A stretch of DNA of 64,000 nucleotides from Chitinophaga sancti (GCF_034087045.1 NZ_CP139247.1:4676001-4740000); one strand, 5' to 3'; positions 33,635 through 43,195 are shown, numbered from the stretch's first letter. The notes: generated from the letters alone by a model not told the origin. Made by a program: numbers and translations.

Positions 33635-34042
33635 ATGTGCAAAGACCAGATTACCATTTTACTGGTAGATGATGATATTGAAGACCAGACACTACTTTCT
33701 GAAGCCATTCATAAAATAGCGCCAGCTATTTGTATTAAATTATTCAATAACGGGTCTGAGGTTTTACATTATTTATCTTCCAGGGAGGATGACACACCTT
33801 GTTTAATAGTATTGGATTACAACATGCCGGGCATCAATGGCCTACAGGTGCTGGAGCGGATTGGAGAAATCCACAGGCTCATCAGCATTCCCAAAATAGT
33901 TTGGAGTACGTCCAATTCTCATCACTTTAGAACACAATGTTTGAACGCCGGAGCATTCAGGTATATCGTAAAGCCGCAAAATCTGCATGACCTGAACCAG
34001 ATTGCAGCGGATATTATTGATACTTGTGAGCGGGCGGCTTAG
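33635..34042 (+). CDS. Single-domain response regulator (receiver only)
   Basis: 135 residues, all receiver domain: acidic pocket VDDD at 11-14, phospho-acceptor Asp61 in LIVLDYNMPGINGL, Thr/Ser in WSTSNS and Lys in YIVKPQN. There is no output domain, so it should act through protein contacts, as CheY or a Rcp1-like regulator does with phytochrome-type kinases. No cognate kinase lies next to it. It ends at a very strong shared terminator. Confidence 0.88.
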   Translation: MCKDQITILLVDDDIEDQTLLSEAIHKIAPAICIKLFNNGSEVLHYLSSREDDTPCLIVLDYNMPGINGLQVLERIGEIHRLISIPKIVWSTSNSHHFRTQCLNAGAFRYIVKPQNLHDLNQIAADIIDTCERAA

Positions 34043-34047
34043 GTTAT

Positions 34048-34083
34048 AAAAAATAATAGCGGGGCACCCCGCTATTATTTTTT
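34048..34083. terminator. Bidirectional intrinsic terminator between the receiver gene and the DUF2911 gene
   Basis: A 17-base arm beginning AAAAAATAATAGCGGGG pairs perfectly across a 2-base centre with its complement at 34067-34083. It lies between convergent genes. Confidence 0.93.
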
Positions 34084-34918
34084 ATTTAATTGCCTGCTTC
34101 AGAAACTCGTTGTTGAGGTTGATATACTCCTGTATATTTTCTTTCTTTGCCAGCTCTATACTCTCTTTGGAAGAAGCAATTGCACCGGCTTTATCACCAG
34201 CTTTCAACTGTATCTTCGCTTTCCAGTATTTAATATAAAATACGTTTGGCTGTGCCTTGTCCATTTCATTGATCCATTCCAGCGCTTTTTTAGCATCGAT
34301 ATTATTGTCGTAATAATATTGTGCTGCCTGCATGTAAGGCTTCTTTTCTGTCGCCATAGCAGAATCAATGCTTGCCATGATCTCAGCTTTCTGATCGACC
34401 GTCATGTGCAGTTGCACCTGTGTATGATCCCATGAAATGCTCAATACAGCAGCAGCGGGCTTTACATTTTCGAAAGCCATGGTGTAAGTTTCTACTGCAT
34501 AAGGCAGGGTTGATGGCTTTACATCAAAACGCAACAGATCGTCCTCTTTGCTGTAGGAATAGGAACCCCACTGATTGGATTTTTTGCTGATGATGATCGT
34601 CCATTTATCCTTTTCAGGAATAGCGAACAGGCCATAAGTTCCTGCTTCGATCTTGTGACCTTCTATGCTTACCGCATCTTCAAAGGTAATAGCAGGAATA
34701 CCGTTCGCACCCAGTCTCCATACGGAACCGTAAGGTACCAGGCCACCAAAGATCTTACGACCATTCATGTTTGGACGGTTGTACTTTAATGTTACATCGT
34801 GAATACCTACTTTTTGTGTGATGCTGGTCTCGCTGCTGGCAGCTGGTACTTTCAAGGTTTGCGCATATATCCCGGTTGATAGTGAAAGGGATATAAGGGT
34901 GGTAATTATAGTTTTCAT
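34082..34918 (-). CDS. Exported DUF2911-domain protein with TPR-like tail
   Basis: 278 residues; signal peptide ending at GIYAQT. The DUF2911 domain (about 20-165) shows the family pattern KVGIHDVTLKYNRPNMNGRKIFGGLVPYGSVWRLGAN and later GTYGLFAIP and WTIIISK. The C-terminal part (about 190-275) is helical with TPR-like spacing (YMQAAQYYYDNNIDAKKALEWI). Family function is unknown. It starts 4 bases after the box TACATTTG on the minus strand, as in a leaderless gene. Confidence 0.88.
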   Translation of the reverse strand: MKTIITTLISLSLSTGIYAQTLKVPAASSETSITQKVGIHDVTLKYNRPNMNGRKIFGGLVPYGSVWRLGANGIPAITFEDAVSIEGHKIEAGTYGLFAIPEKDKWTIIISKKSNQWGSYSYSKEDDLLRFDVKPSTLPYAVETYTMAFENVKPAAAVLSISWDHTQVQLHMTVDQKAEIMASIDSAMATEKKPYMQAAQYYYDNNIDAKKALEWINEMDKAQPNVFYIKYWKAKIQLKAGDKAGAIASSKESIELAKKENIQEYINLNNEFLKQAIK

Positions 34919-34922
34919 TGGG

Positions 34923-34930
34923 CAAATGTA
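34923..34930 (-). promoter_or_regulatory. -7 box of the DUF2911 gene (leaderless-type)
   Basis: TACATTTG on the minus strand, a full match, with 4 bases (CCCA) to the ATG. Confidence 0.65.
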
Positions 34931-34932
34931 GG

Positions 34933-35712
34933 CTAATTCTCTAACAGATGAATAGCGTCAGCAATCCTTAAAGCTGCCATGGAGTTGTTCACATGCAGCT
35001 TTTGCAGAATATTCTGCCGGTGCCTGTTCACCGTATACACACTAATAGAAAACCGCGTTGCAATCTCCTTACTGCTACTGCCAGTCCTGATCATACGCAG
35101 TACATCTTTTTCTCTTTCTGAGAGAATATCATTGACCTGTTGCCTGTCTGGCAACATGATTTTTCCCGTTCTTGAATTCACGATCCGCCCGAAATAATTA
35201 TCACTTTCCACCTGCTGCGGAGGAAAATTGTACAGGCACAGCGCCATCCACACACTGCCATTATCCGCACTCCTGATATAGAACATACGGTGTTGCACTG
35301 GTACATATTCCTCCTGGGCATTCCGCATATGAAGAATACTGTTTACATAGTAATCGTATCGTTCATGATTCGGCAGGTCCTTCAGCATATGGAAGAATTG
35401 AAGTTCCATCGCATGTTTTGCTTCCAGGTCATCCGGCCGTATCCGGCTAAATAAATCTTCTTCCCAGATAGAGTCGACCTCCGATCCAATGTCCAGTCCC
35501 AATGCGGCCCCCACGCCACCGGAATAGATATAACTCCTGTTAGCCTTCAGGTCACTCAGTACCGCCACCGCATTTTCGATACCCGCATACATCTTCGCGA
35601 CCAACTGGCACTGGGCCAGCGGAGAATCCTGTTGCGAAAAGGATTGCGTCAACAGCGTATCATTCAGTATATTTTGGTTATTATTAACCATTGCACGTTG
35701 CATAACCAGCAT
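34933..35712 (-). CDS. LuxR-type (NarL-family helix-turn-helix) transcriptional regulator
   Basis: 259 residues. The C-terminal LuxR domain (about 192-255) has LSEREKDVLRMIRTGSSSKEIATRFSISVYTVNRHRQNIL. The N-terminal 190 residues show no receiver Asp pattern and may be a PAS-like sensing domain. The start is at 35712; Met codons at residues 4 and 8 are alternatives. It lies upstream of the DUF2911 gene on the same strand and divergent from the DUF1349 gene, 31 bases away, so either could be its target. Confidence 0.85.
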   Translation of the reverse strand: MLVMQRAMVNNNQNILNDTLLTQSFSQQDSPLAQCQLVAKMYAGIENAVAVLSDLKANRSYIYSGGVGAALGLDIGSEVDSIWEEDLFSRIRPDDLEAKHAMELQFFHMLKDLPNHERYDYYVNSILHMRNAQEEYVPVQHRMFYIRSADNGSVWMALCLYNFPPQQVESDNYFGRIVNSRTGKIMLPDRQQVNDILSEREKDVLRMIRTGSSSKEIATRFSISVYTVNRHRQNILQKLHVNNSMAALRIADAIHLLEN

Positions 35713-35713
35713 T

Positions 35714-35721
35714 TACATTTG
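35714..35721 (+). promoter_or_regulatory. -7 box of the DUF1349 gene
   Basis: TACATTTG, a full match to TAnnTTTG, 22 bases before the ATG at 35744. Confidence 0.55.
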
Positions 35722-35743
35722 CAAAAATAATAATTCAACAGGT

Positions 35744-36388
35744 ATGAAAAAGATTCTCTGGACCGTAGCTTCCCTCATCGCCATGCAGAGCCTATCTGCA
35801 CAGACCCTTGAGAAAATGCAGTGGTATAACGAACCCGCCAGATGGGATATTAAGGATAAGGCATTGACTATGTTCGTGACCCCGCAAACAGATTACTGGC
35901 GTATTTCCCACTATGGCTTTACGGTAGACGACGCTCCTTTTTATTATGCTAACTACGGCGGGGAATTTGAAGTAAAGGTAAAACTCACCGGCAATTATAA
36001 AGCACGTTTCGATCAGATGGGCCTGATGATCAGAACAGACCAGGAAAACTATATCAAGACAGGAGTGGAGTTTGTAGATGGTAAGTTCAATGTAAGCACC
36101 GTTGTGACCCACAAAACCAGCGACTGGTCTGTAACCACCCTGGAAAAGGTGCCGCCGTTCATCTGGATCAAAGCCGTAAGAAGACTGGATGCAGTAGAGA
36201 TCTTTTACTCTTTTGACGATGTGAATTATGTCATGACCCGCAACTGTCCTTTGCAGGACAATCGCCCTGTAATGGTAGGTCTGATGGCTGCTTCTCCTGA
36301 TGGACAGGGTTTCGAAGCAAAGTTCGATAACTTTACCGTAAAGCATTTACCTGACCAGCGTCGATTAGAGTGGTTGAATAAAAAATAA
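35744..36388 (+). CDS. Exported DUF1349-domain protein
   Basis: 214 residues; signal peptide ending LSAQT. The jelly-roll DUF1349 domain is recognisable by YYANYGGEFEVKVKLTGNYKARFDQMGLMIRTDQENYIKTGVEF-type spacing, QMGLMIR and IKAVRRLDAVEIFYSFD. Such domains resemble concanavalin-like lectin folds and probably bind carbohydrate. Because of the signal peptide it should be periplasmic or at the cell surface. Function beyond that is unknown. Confidence 0.85.
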   Translation: MKKILWTVASLIAMQSLSAQTLEKMQWYNEPARWDIKDKALTMFVTPQTDYWRISHYGFTVDDAPFYYANYGGEFEVKVKLTGNYKARFDQMGLMIRTDQENYIKTGVEFVDGKFNVSTVVTHKTSDWSVTTLEKVPPFIWIKAVRRLDAVEIFYSFDDVNYVMTRNCPLQDNRPVMVGLMAASPDGQGFEAKFDNFTVKHLPDQRRLEWLNKK

Positions 36389-36419
36389 AACATTGTTGCA
36401 TTTATTGGGGATGATCTTA

Positions 36420-36427
36420 TATCTTTG
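36420..36427 (+). promoter_or_regulatory. -7 box of the chelatase operon (leaderless-type)
   Basis: TATCTTTG, a full match, with spacer CCGC to a GTG start at 36432; identical to the cysQ promoter box and spacer. Confidence 0.65.
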
Positions 36428-36431
36428 CCGC

Positions 36432-36761
36432 GTGTCTGATAAGAGAAATATCATCTTCAAAAGATGTCTTGCCTGGTGCCTGCTTGCCTTACTGGCAGTA
36501 GTACACAGTGTAAAGATGTTCCACCACCATGCCGAACCGCAGGGGGAGGGGCGACAATTGCAGATAATTTCTTTTCAGCAGCCCGGTCATCATTGCGCCA
36601 TTTGCGACTTTCACCTCACCAGAGATGTGGAGGTACCGGGTCTGCCCACTTATTTCCCTCCTTTACAGCCTGTCGTACAGCAGTATGTTGCATATACAGC
36701 AGGCTTTATTTCCCTCACCTCCCTTCACTACCCACTTCGCGGCCCGCCTGCAATAGCCTGA
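36432..36761 (+). CDS. Small His/Cys-rich membrane-anchored protein of the chelatase operon
   Basis: 109 residues from the GTG at 36432; the -7 box 4 bases upstream argues against the longer frame from 36393. One hydrophobic segment (about 10-26) is followed by a potential metal or haem site: His31-33 and His53-His54-Cys55-x2-Cys58-x2-His61. The C-terminal part has a second mildly hydrophobic stretch. It is the first gene of the operon with the TonB receptor and CobN-like chelatase, so an accessory role in binding the imported metal compound is likely. I do not recognise a named family. Confidence 0.7.
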   Translation: MSDKRNIIFKRCLAWCLLALLAVVHSVKMFHHHAEPQGEGRQLQIISFQQPGHHCAICDFHLTRDVEVPGLPTYFPPLQPVVQQYVAYTAGFISLTSLHYPLRGPPAIA

Positions 36762-36823
36762 CTGTTTTTTTTTTATGACGTGAACACCCGTTCGCGCAGG
36801 GCTTATTTTTTCAAAATATTACA

Positions 36824-38863
36824 ATGAAGTGGACTATACCCGGCATATTATTGCTGTTATTTTGCGTGCTCCAAACTCACGCGCAGACACCATTAAATGA
36901 AGTAACCGTCACGGCATCCGCCATGCCGGTAGAGCTGCGAAAGATCTCATCCAGCGTCTCTATCATCAAGAGCAGTGATCCTGAGATGAAACAGATACAA
37001 ACCATTGATGAGGCATTAAGATACATACCCGGCGTTGCAGTAGATCGAAACAGGGGATTGACCACTACTGGTTCTCACACCACTGTAACCCTGAGAGGTA
37101 CTGGCTCCGCAGGGCGTACACTGATCCTGAAAGATGGCATTCCATTAAATGATACTTACACCGGTGGGGTTTCCTTATGGAACAGCATTGCGTCCAACAG
37201 TATTGCAAGAATTGAGGTTGTACGCGGTCCCGGGTCTTCTATTTACGGTTCCAGTTCTATGGGGGGTACGATTAATTTGGTGACTGAAAATCCCCGCAAA
37301 CAAACCACGTTCGGCGCAGATGTACGCTATGGATCTATGAATACTTTAATCACTAATGTGAAAGCCGGTAAGCTCTTTAACAACGGCTTTGGCATTATTG
37401 CATTTATAGAGTATAAGAAAACAGGTGGTTACCAATACATGGCAGATAGCCTATGGAAAAGCTATTACCAAAAGCCAGTCATGGAATTATTAAATGCAAA
37501 TGTAAAGGTCGTGTATCAGCTGAATGAACGATCCAAACTGGAAGGTATCGTAGACCTGCACACTGAAAACCCCGCTTCCGGTACATCCATATTATATAAG
37601 GAGAAAAACAATGTAGCCAATTTCCTCCTGCGGTATACAGGAAAAAATAACTGGTTCGACTATAGCGCTTCCGCTTATTATAATCATGAGAAAATGAATA
37701 CGGATGCCCTGAATTACAATACGGAAAAAGGGGCCTTTAGCACTAACTATTATACAACTAATGTACCTGTTGATGTAATGGGTTTTATTGGGAAGATCAG
37801 CCGTAAAATAGGCGTAAATGACCTGACTATTGGCGGAGATATAAGATTAAATAAATTGTCATCAGAAAAATATTATTACGGCAAAGGCAATCAAAACTAT
37901 TCCGGCAATCAGAATTTCTATTCCTTATTTATAAATGATGATCTGTCTGTAGGCAATTCCCTGAATTTCAATGTAGGCTTGCGCTGGGATAACTGGCACA
38001 ATAACAATGGTAAATTTTACGATAACCAAAGTGGTACACCGACGGCTATTCATTACAGCAATGCTTCTTCGTCAGTATTGTCTCCCAAAGCAGGTGTAGT
38101 ATATCGTATCAATGACCAGTTCCGGCTCAGGGCTGTATATGCCATGGGCTTCAAGGCGCCCAGTATGTATTACATGTACAATTCGTCACTGCTGGGTAGT
38201 ACTTTCCGCTTAGGAAATCCGGATCTGAAACCTGAGCGGATGGTGTATTCTGTAGAAGCAGGTGCTGATTATACCATCGGTCAGGTGCTGGAAGTAGCTG
38301 CTACCGCTTACACATCCCGCTATAAAGACTTCCTGGATGCGGTGCTCATAGATGCTTCAAAGGTGCCCTCATACTTTGATCCGGGTTCATGGGCTGTACG
38401 TCAATACATTAATATCGGTGCAGTCCGGCTCTCAGGTATAGAGGCATCTGTACGTTACAAAGTGGCACCTTATCTCACCACGATACTGAGTTATTTCTAC
38501 AATAACTCAAAGATCCTCAGGTACGAATCCAATACCGCCTACGAAGGCAATGAAATGGACGGCAACCCGCATCATCGATTGGATGGCGGTATCGCATTTT
38601 CAAAAGCCAAACTCTTTGATGCAAGTGTTTGGGTAAGGTATGCCGATAAAAGTTATGGTGATCTGGAAAATACCAAAGCAAGAGAGCTGGCAGCTACCAC
38701 TGTATTTGATATAAGGGTCGCAAAACAGATCGCAAAATTCAATGTATATGCCAATGTTTTGAACCTGTTTGATAAGTTGTATTACGGCTACTATGGCTCT
38801 GCCACCAGTTATTATTATGCACCCCGCCGCTCATTTAATGTAGGCGTATCTTATAATTTATGA
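36824..38863 (+). CDS. TonB-dependent outer-membrane receptor
   Basis: 679 residues; signal peptide ending THAQT, followed by LNEVTVTASAMP, the usual TonB-box region. The plug domain (about 35-155) contains LRYIPGVAVDRNRG and RIEVVRGPGSSIYGSSSMGGTINLVT. The rest is a 22-strand barrel and ends in the typical aromatic FNVGVSYNL. It overlaps the chelatase gene by 4 bases (ATGA). Together they resemble HmuR-HmuS of haem uptake operons; cobalamin or another metal chelate is an alternative substrate. Confidence 0.9.
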   Translation: MKWTIPGILLLLFCVLQTHAQTPLNEVTVTASAMPVELRKISSSVSIIKSSDPEMKQIQTIDEALRYIPGVAVDRNRGLTTTGSHTTVTLRGTGSAGRTLILKDGIPLNDTYTGGVSLWNSIASNSIARIEVVRGPGSSIYGSSSMGGTINLVTENPRKQTTFGADVRYGSMNTLITNVKAGKLFNNGFGIIAFIEYKKTGGYQYMADSLWKSYYQKPVMELLNANVKVVYQLNERSKLEGIVDLHTENPASGTSILYKEKNNVANFLLRYTGKNNWFDYSASAYYNHEKMNTDALNYNTEKGAFSTNYYTTNVPVDVMGFIGKISRKIGVNDLTIGGDIRLNKLSSEKYYYGKGNQNYSGNQNFYSLFINDDLSVGNSLNFNVGLRWDNWHNNNGKFYDNQSGTPTAIHYSNASSSVLSPKAGVVYRINDQFRLRAVYAMGFKAPSMYYMYNSSLLGSTFRLGNPDLKPERMVYSVEAGADYTIGQVLEVAATAYTSRYKDFLDAVLIDASKVPSYFDPGSWAVRQYINIGAVRLSGIEASVRYKVAPYLTTILSYFYNNSKILRYESNTAYEGNEMDGNPHHRLDGGIAFSKAKLFDASVWVRYADKSYGDLENTKARELAATTVFDIRVAKQIAKFNVYANVLNLFDKLYYGYYGSATSYYYAPRRSFNVGVSYNL

Positions 38864-41800
38864 AGAAATCAGTGATCCTGTTATGGGCAATGTTATTTAC
38901 CACAATTATATCCGCCCAGGTAAAAGTAAGCCTGGTCCTGTCTGACAATTTTAGTCAGACAGGTGCCAGGGTAAAGGAGTTATTGGCGAATGACTGCAAT
39001 ATGCATGTATTCTCCACAGCTTCTTATGATAGTGCACAGGCGGTATGGCTGGGGCAGTCTGATCTCATATTTGTATATATCCATGCCTCTTCGGTATTCG
39101 AACAGGTACGCCCACAAATAATAAAGGCAGTCTCACATGGCGCGAAAGTTTACGTACTGGGCACCACCCCCGATGAGGAAAGCTATAAAAAGGATGGTGT
39201 CATCTTCAACCAGAAGGTATTGAGCTACTTTGCGCAGGCGAGCCTGGAGAACCTTAAAAACATGGTACGCTTCTGCCTGAACAAAGACTTCAAAACCAAC
39301 TTAGATTACAAAGACGTGATCCGCTACCCGGAGAATGCGATCTATAATCTTACCACCGATTCAGTATGTAGTAGTGTTGAAATTTATAAAAATACCTACA
39401 AACATTACAAACCCGGCCAGCCCTGGATCGGCCTCTATAGTTTTCGTTACGAGTTCCTGACAGGGCAACATGGATACATAGATAAACATGTGGAAGCGCT
39501 GGAACTGGCAGGGTACAATGTTATGCCTTTCTTTGGTTTCCCGATGGTAAATGCTTTAAAGCAATTCGGTGCTGATCTCAACCTGCTCATTACAGCATCT
39601 ACCTTAACAGGATCATCTACAGAAGCATTACAGGAACAGTTTGCAAAAATGAAGATCCCTGTTATCAGTATTATTCAGTTAGATGGCAGTTATGAAGAAT
39701 GGGCACATTCAAAGACGGGTCTCAGTATCTTTGCAAGAGGGATGTACCTGAGCAGACCTGAACTGACAGGACAAATACAACCTACGGTTACCAGTAGCCA
39801 GGAGTTAAGGAATGGCATCGTAGAAAAAACCGTCATTCCGGATCGTGTAAAACGCCTCGTAGACAGGATGACTGCCTTGATCAACCTGCAAAACCAACCT
39901 AACAAAGACAAACATATTGCAATCGTATATTATTCCAACCCTCCGGGTAAAGATAATGTAGGCGCCAGTTACCTGAATGTATTACCTGCCAGTATGGAAA
40001 CGATTCTCCATAGAATGCAGCAGGAAGGATATAATTTAGGTAGTGATAGCTTGTCTGTATTCAAAGACGTAATGAAACAGGGACGGAACATCGGTACCTG
40101 GGCACCTGCCGAAATAGATCGTCTCGTGAAATATGGTCATCCTGTATTAGTTTCCATGGAAGAATACCAGCAGTGGTTTGCCACCCTAAGCGTATCTTTC
40201 CAGAAACAGGTGATTGCCAAATGGGGGGCACCTGCATTTTCGAAAATAATGACATGGCGCGATGCGCAGGGCAAAGCTTACTTTGTACTACCTGCTGTGC
40301 AATATGGCAATATTATGCTCCTCCCACAACCTGCCCGTGGCTGGGATCAGGATGTAAATACCATGTATCATGATATTACATTGCCACCACATCATCAGTA
40401 TATCGCGTTTTATTTGTACCTGAAACATAAATACCATGCAGACGCGCTCATTCACCTGGGTACACATGGTACGCACGAGTGGCTGAGTGGGAAGGAAACA
40501 GGTTTGAATGATGATGATGCCCCCGAAGCACTGATCAATAACATGGTGAACATTTATCCCTACATCGTAGATGATGTAGGTGAAGGATTACAGGCAAAAA
40601 GAAGAGGGATGGCCATCGTGATCGATCATATGACACCACCATTTGATAGTGCAGGGTTAAACCCGCAGATGAAAGAATTAGGTGCGCTGATCAATGAATA
40701 CATGGCTGCAAAAGAAAAGAGCGAGGTATTGGCAAATGCAAAACTAGGGGCCATCAAAGCACGCTGTGTCCAACTTTCCCTTACAAAAGAATTTAATAAA
40801 GGCATTCAATCGCTTGAACATTTCGTACAGGAAACAGGCGAAAAACAAACACCCTTTGGTCTCCATACTTTCGGTGTCTCGCCGCCTGATACCAACCGCA
40901 ATGTCATTGCCAGTGGTCCTGCTGAAATGAATGCACTCATGGATGCCCTCAATGGAAAATACATCCCCGCAGGGCAGGGAAATGATCCTATTCGTAATCC
41001 TGCATCTCTGCCTACAGGGAAGAACTTTTATGCTTTCGATCCGGCTAAACTACCCTCTAAAGATGTATACAAAGCCGGCAGTGATCTGGCCGAAGAACTC
41101 ATTGCCCGCTGTGATACTTTTCCTGAAAAGGTCACATTCAATCTTTGGTCTACAGAGACGATCCGGCATGAAGGCGTGATTGAATCACAGATATTACGGC
41201 TCATGGGGGTAGAACCTACTTACGATAGCTTTGGGCGGGTAAGCGGTGTAAAGCTTTCGCAGTTAAACCGTCCAAGAGTAGATGTCGTCATTATTCCATC
41301 TGGTTTATACAGGGATATGTTCCCTAATTTGATGGAACTTTTAGACAAAGCCGTCTCTCTTGTGAAAGAAGCAGATGAACCGGATAACTATGTGCGCAGG
41401 CATATTTTAGCTACCCAACAAAAACTAAAAGCCGGCGGTATCGACGACTCCCTCGCTGCCAGGCTCGCCGCTGTCAGAATGTTCTCCGTACCCAGTGGCG
41501 CCTACGGCACCGGCCTCGATGATGTGATCCAATCCTCAGGTACCTGGAATGATGAAACACAGGTATCTGATGTATACTTTAACAGGATGAGCCACTTATA
41601 CGGCCAGCATTTCTGGGGTGATAAAGCAGAGGCGATCGATAGCAGCTTACCACAAAACCTCAGTATGCAACTGATGAAAAGCACGCTCTCCGGCACACAG
41701 GTCGTAGTGCACAGTCGCTCCTCCAATCTCTATGGCGCACTGGATAATGATGACCTGTTCCAATACCTTGGAGGTGCTGCGATGGCTATAAGGGCGATCG

Positions 41801-42387
41801 ATGGTAAATCTCCTGCCGTAGTTATTTCTAATCTAACAAAAGGAAAAGGTGTACAGGAATCACTGGATACCTACATCGGCCAGGAATTGCAAAGCCGGTA
41901 CCTGAATCCCCGATGGATAGACAAAATGCTGCAGGAAGGCTACGCCGGTGGCAGAATGATCAATAAAGTGGTTGCGAACGTATGGGGCTGGCAGGTCACC
42001 GTACCCGAAGCGATTGATGAAAATAACTGGCAGCAGTTATACAATACCTACATCAATACCCGGCGCAAAAAACAATTTGCTGAAGGGCATAATTTATATG
42101 CTTACCAGGTGATGATCTCCCGTATGCTGGAAGTAGTGCGGAAAGACTATTGGCACCCGGATCAGTCGGTGACTAAAAATCTCGTAACAGAATATATCCA
42201 GACCATGCGGGAAACCGGTCTGTCATGCAATGAAAATGTATGTGGTAATGAAGCTTTGTCAGCGTTTGTAAAAGGACAGATCACCAATCAGAAAGACCTG
42301 GATGATTTCAATAAAATTCAGCAGAAGAGCGAGCAGAAAGCACCAGCTACACAGTTACAGTTTCAGTCAGAAAAGCCGGGGTTATGA
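38860..42387 (+). CDS. Exported CobN-like chelatase (HmuS-type)
   Basis: 1175 residues with a signal peptide (ending TTIISAQ), so it works outside the cytoplasm, unlike true cobaltochelatase CobN. The CobN/magnesium-chelatase H core is clear: HLGTHGTHEWLSGKETGL, then VDDVGEGLQAKRRGMAIVIDH, and later PEKVTFNLWSTETIRHEG and GAYGTGLDDV. In Bacteroides the related HmuS acts in removing iron from haem. It is translationally coupled to the TonB receptor. No HmuY or HmuTUV genes follow. It has no CobS/CobT partners here, which also argues against cobalamin synthesis. Its stop codon lies inside the terminator loop. Confidence 0.88.
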   Translation: MKKSVILLWAMLFTTIISAQVKVSLVLSDNFSQTGARVKELLANDCNMHVFSTASYDSAQAVWLGQSDLIFVYIHASSVFEQVRPQIIKAVSHGAKVYVLGTTPDEESYKKDGVIFNQKVLSYFAQASLENLKNMVRFCLNKDFKTNLDYKDVIRYPENAIYNLTTDSVCSSVEIYKNTYKHYKPGQPWIGLYSFRYEFLTGQHGYIDKHVEALELAGYNVMPFFGFPMVNALKQFGADLNLLITASTLTGSSTEALQEQFAKMKIPVISIIQLDGSYEEWAHSKTGLSIFARGMYLSRPELTGQIQPTVTSSQELRNGIVEKTVIPDRVKRLVDRMTALINLQNQPNKDKHIAIVYYSNPPGKDNVGASYLNVLPASMETILHRMQQEGYNLGSDSLSVFKDVMKQGRNIGTWAPAEIDRLVKYGHPVLVSMEEYQQWFATLSVSFQKQVIAKWGAPAFSKIMTWRDAQGKAYFVLPAVQYGNIMLLPQPARGWDQDVNTMYHDITLPPHHQYIAFYLYLKHKYHADALIHLGTHGTHEWLSGKETGLNDDDAPEALINNMVNIYPYIVDDVGEGLQAKRRGMAIVIDHMTPPFDSAGLNPQMKELGALINEYMAAKEKSEVLANAKLGAIKARCVQLSLTKEFNKGIQSLEHFVQETGEKQTPFGLHTFGVSPPDTNRNVIASGPAEMNALMDALNGKYIPAGQGNDPIRNPASLPTGKNFYAFDPAKLPSKDVYKAGSDLAEELIARCDTFPEKVTFNLWSTETIRHEGVIESQILRLMGVEPTYDSFGRVSGVKLSQLNRPRVDVVIIPSGLYRDMFPNLMELLDKAVSLVKEADEPDNYVRRHILATQQKLKAGGIDDSLAARLAAVRMFSVPSGAYGTGLDDVIQSSGTWNDETQVSDVYFNRMSHLYGQHFWGDKAEAIDSSLPQNLSMQLMKSTLSGTQVVVHSRSSNLYGALDNDDLFQYLGGAAMAIRAIDGKSPAVVISNLTKGKGVQESLDTYIGQELQSRYLNPRWIDKMLQEGYAGGRMINKVVANVWGWQVTVPEAIDENNWQQLYNTYINTRRKKQFAEGHNLYAYQVMISRMLEVVRKDYWHPDQSVTKNLVTEYIQTMRETGLSCNENVCGNEALSAFVKGQITNQKDLDDFNKIQQKSEQKAPATQLQFQSEKPGL

Positions 42388-42398
42388 CCCGGCTTTTT
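42371..42398. terminator. Bidirectional intrinsic terminator overlapping the chelatase stop codon
   Basis: Stem AAAAGCCGGG / CCCGGCTTTT with a 7-base loop holding the TGA stop codon. It lies between convergent genes. Confidence 0.87.
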
Positions 42399-42923
42399 CT
42401 ATAGATATCTGATGACCTTTACAAACCGTCCCATATAATACTTATCAAGTGTAGTCTCCGTAACACCATACGCCTTCCCTGACGTAGAATGAATAAACAC
42501 AACACTGTCACCTACCTGCGTAATAATTCCCATATGCCCAACAGTACGAACTGTACTATCAGTGCCTGTAAATAAGATCAGATCTCCAGGTTGCGCCTCT
42601 GACAGTGCAACAGGCCTGCCTTCATTGGTAAATCCCACACTGCTTCGGGGTACATCGATCCTGAAATGATTAAACACATACGTAATAAATCCGGAGCAAT
42701 CAACACCTACGCCGGGATCGGTCGAACCATATTTATAAGGGGTGCCTTTCAGCGTTTTGGCAAAGCGGAGAACCTTGTTCGTCAGGGTAGTAGTATCTAC
42801 AGGTGCTACGATGAGCGTAGAATCAATGCCCCGTTCTATGGGTACATCATTACAGGCAAAAACTAAGGATAGCAATAAGGTATTCAACATAAGTATAACG
42901 GCAGGGCATACGGAGATTATCAT
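42399..42923 (-). CDS. NlpC/P60-family cell-wall hydrolase, probable lipoprotein
   Basis: 174 residues from the ATG at 42923 (42890 is an alternative). A hydrophobic start ending LSLVFACND looks like a lipobox. The NlpC/P60 domain (about 55-174) has the catalytic Cys in VDCSGFITYVF, the His in VGHMGI and a polar third residue near IHSTSG. It should cut peptide bonds in peptidoglycan stems in the periplasm. The longer frame from 43034 runs across a -7-like box (TATATTTA) and the end of the adjacent gene, so I reject it. Confidence 0.87.
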   Translation of the reverse strand: MIISVCPAVILMLNTLLLSLVFACNDVPIERGIDSTLIVAPVDTTTLTNKVLRFAKTLKGTPYKYGSTDPGVGVDCSGFITYVFNHFRIDVPRSSVGFTNEGRPVALSEAQPGDLILFTGTDSTVRTVGHMGIITQVGDSVVFIHSTSGKAYGVTETTLDKYYMGRFVKVIRYL

Positions 42924-42948
42924 CTGTATGCCACTGCTGTAAATATAC

Positions 42949-43143
42949 TTATTTTTTATCATCTTCCTCATCTTCCTCCCCGTTATCAGGCAAATCGTTA
43001 TGTGACGCCATTTCTTCTCCCACTTTGCGTACAAGCGTAGAGATCGGTCCGTCCATATGCTCCTCAGGATGGCCTCCCGTGGTTTCCGGATCGGGTTTTA
43101 CTATTGGCTCGTCCTGTTTCTTTTTGGGATCTTGCTGTATCAT
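42949..43143 (-). CDS. Small, highly charged protein of unknown function
   Basis: 64 residues, no hydrophobic segment. Lys/Pro/Asp-rich start (QQDPKKKQDEPIVKPDPE) and very acidic end (DNGEEDEEDDKK), so probably disordered. It lies 25 bases upstream of the NlpC/P60 gene on the same strand and 57 bases from the divergent S41 peptidase gene. No family recognised. Confidence 0.5.
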   Translation of the reverse strand: MIQQDPKKKQDEPIVKPDPETTGGHPEEHMDGPISTLVRKVGEEMASHNDLPDNGEEDEEDDKK

Positions 43144-43187
43144 TTCACATCGTTTTGTTTCAATGATTCAGGTAAAAAAATCATGCC

Positions 43188-43195
43188 TACATTTG
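43188..43195 (+). promoter_or_regulatory. -7 box of the S41 peptidase gene (leaderless-type)
   Basis: TACATTTG, a full match, ends 5 bases before the ATG at 43201. Confidence 0.65.

Noticed and set aside
38860..42387. Cobalamin biosynthesis by CobN
   Set aside because: The protein has a signal peptide and no CobS/CobT partners or other cob genes, so a cytoplasmic cobaltochelatase role does not fit.
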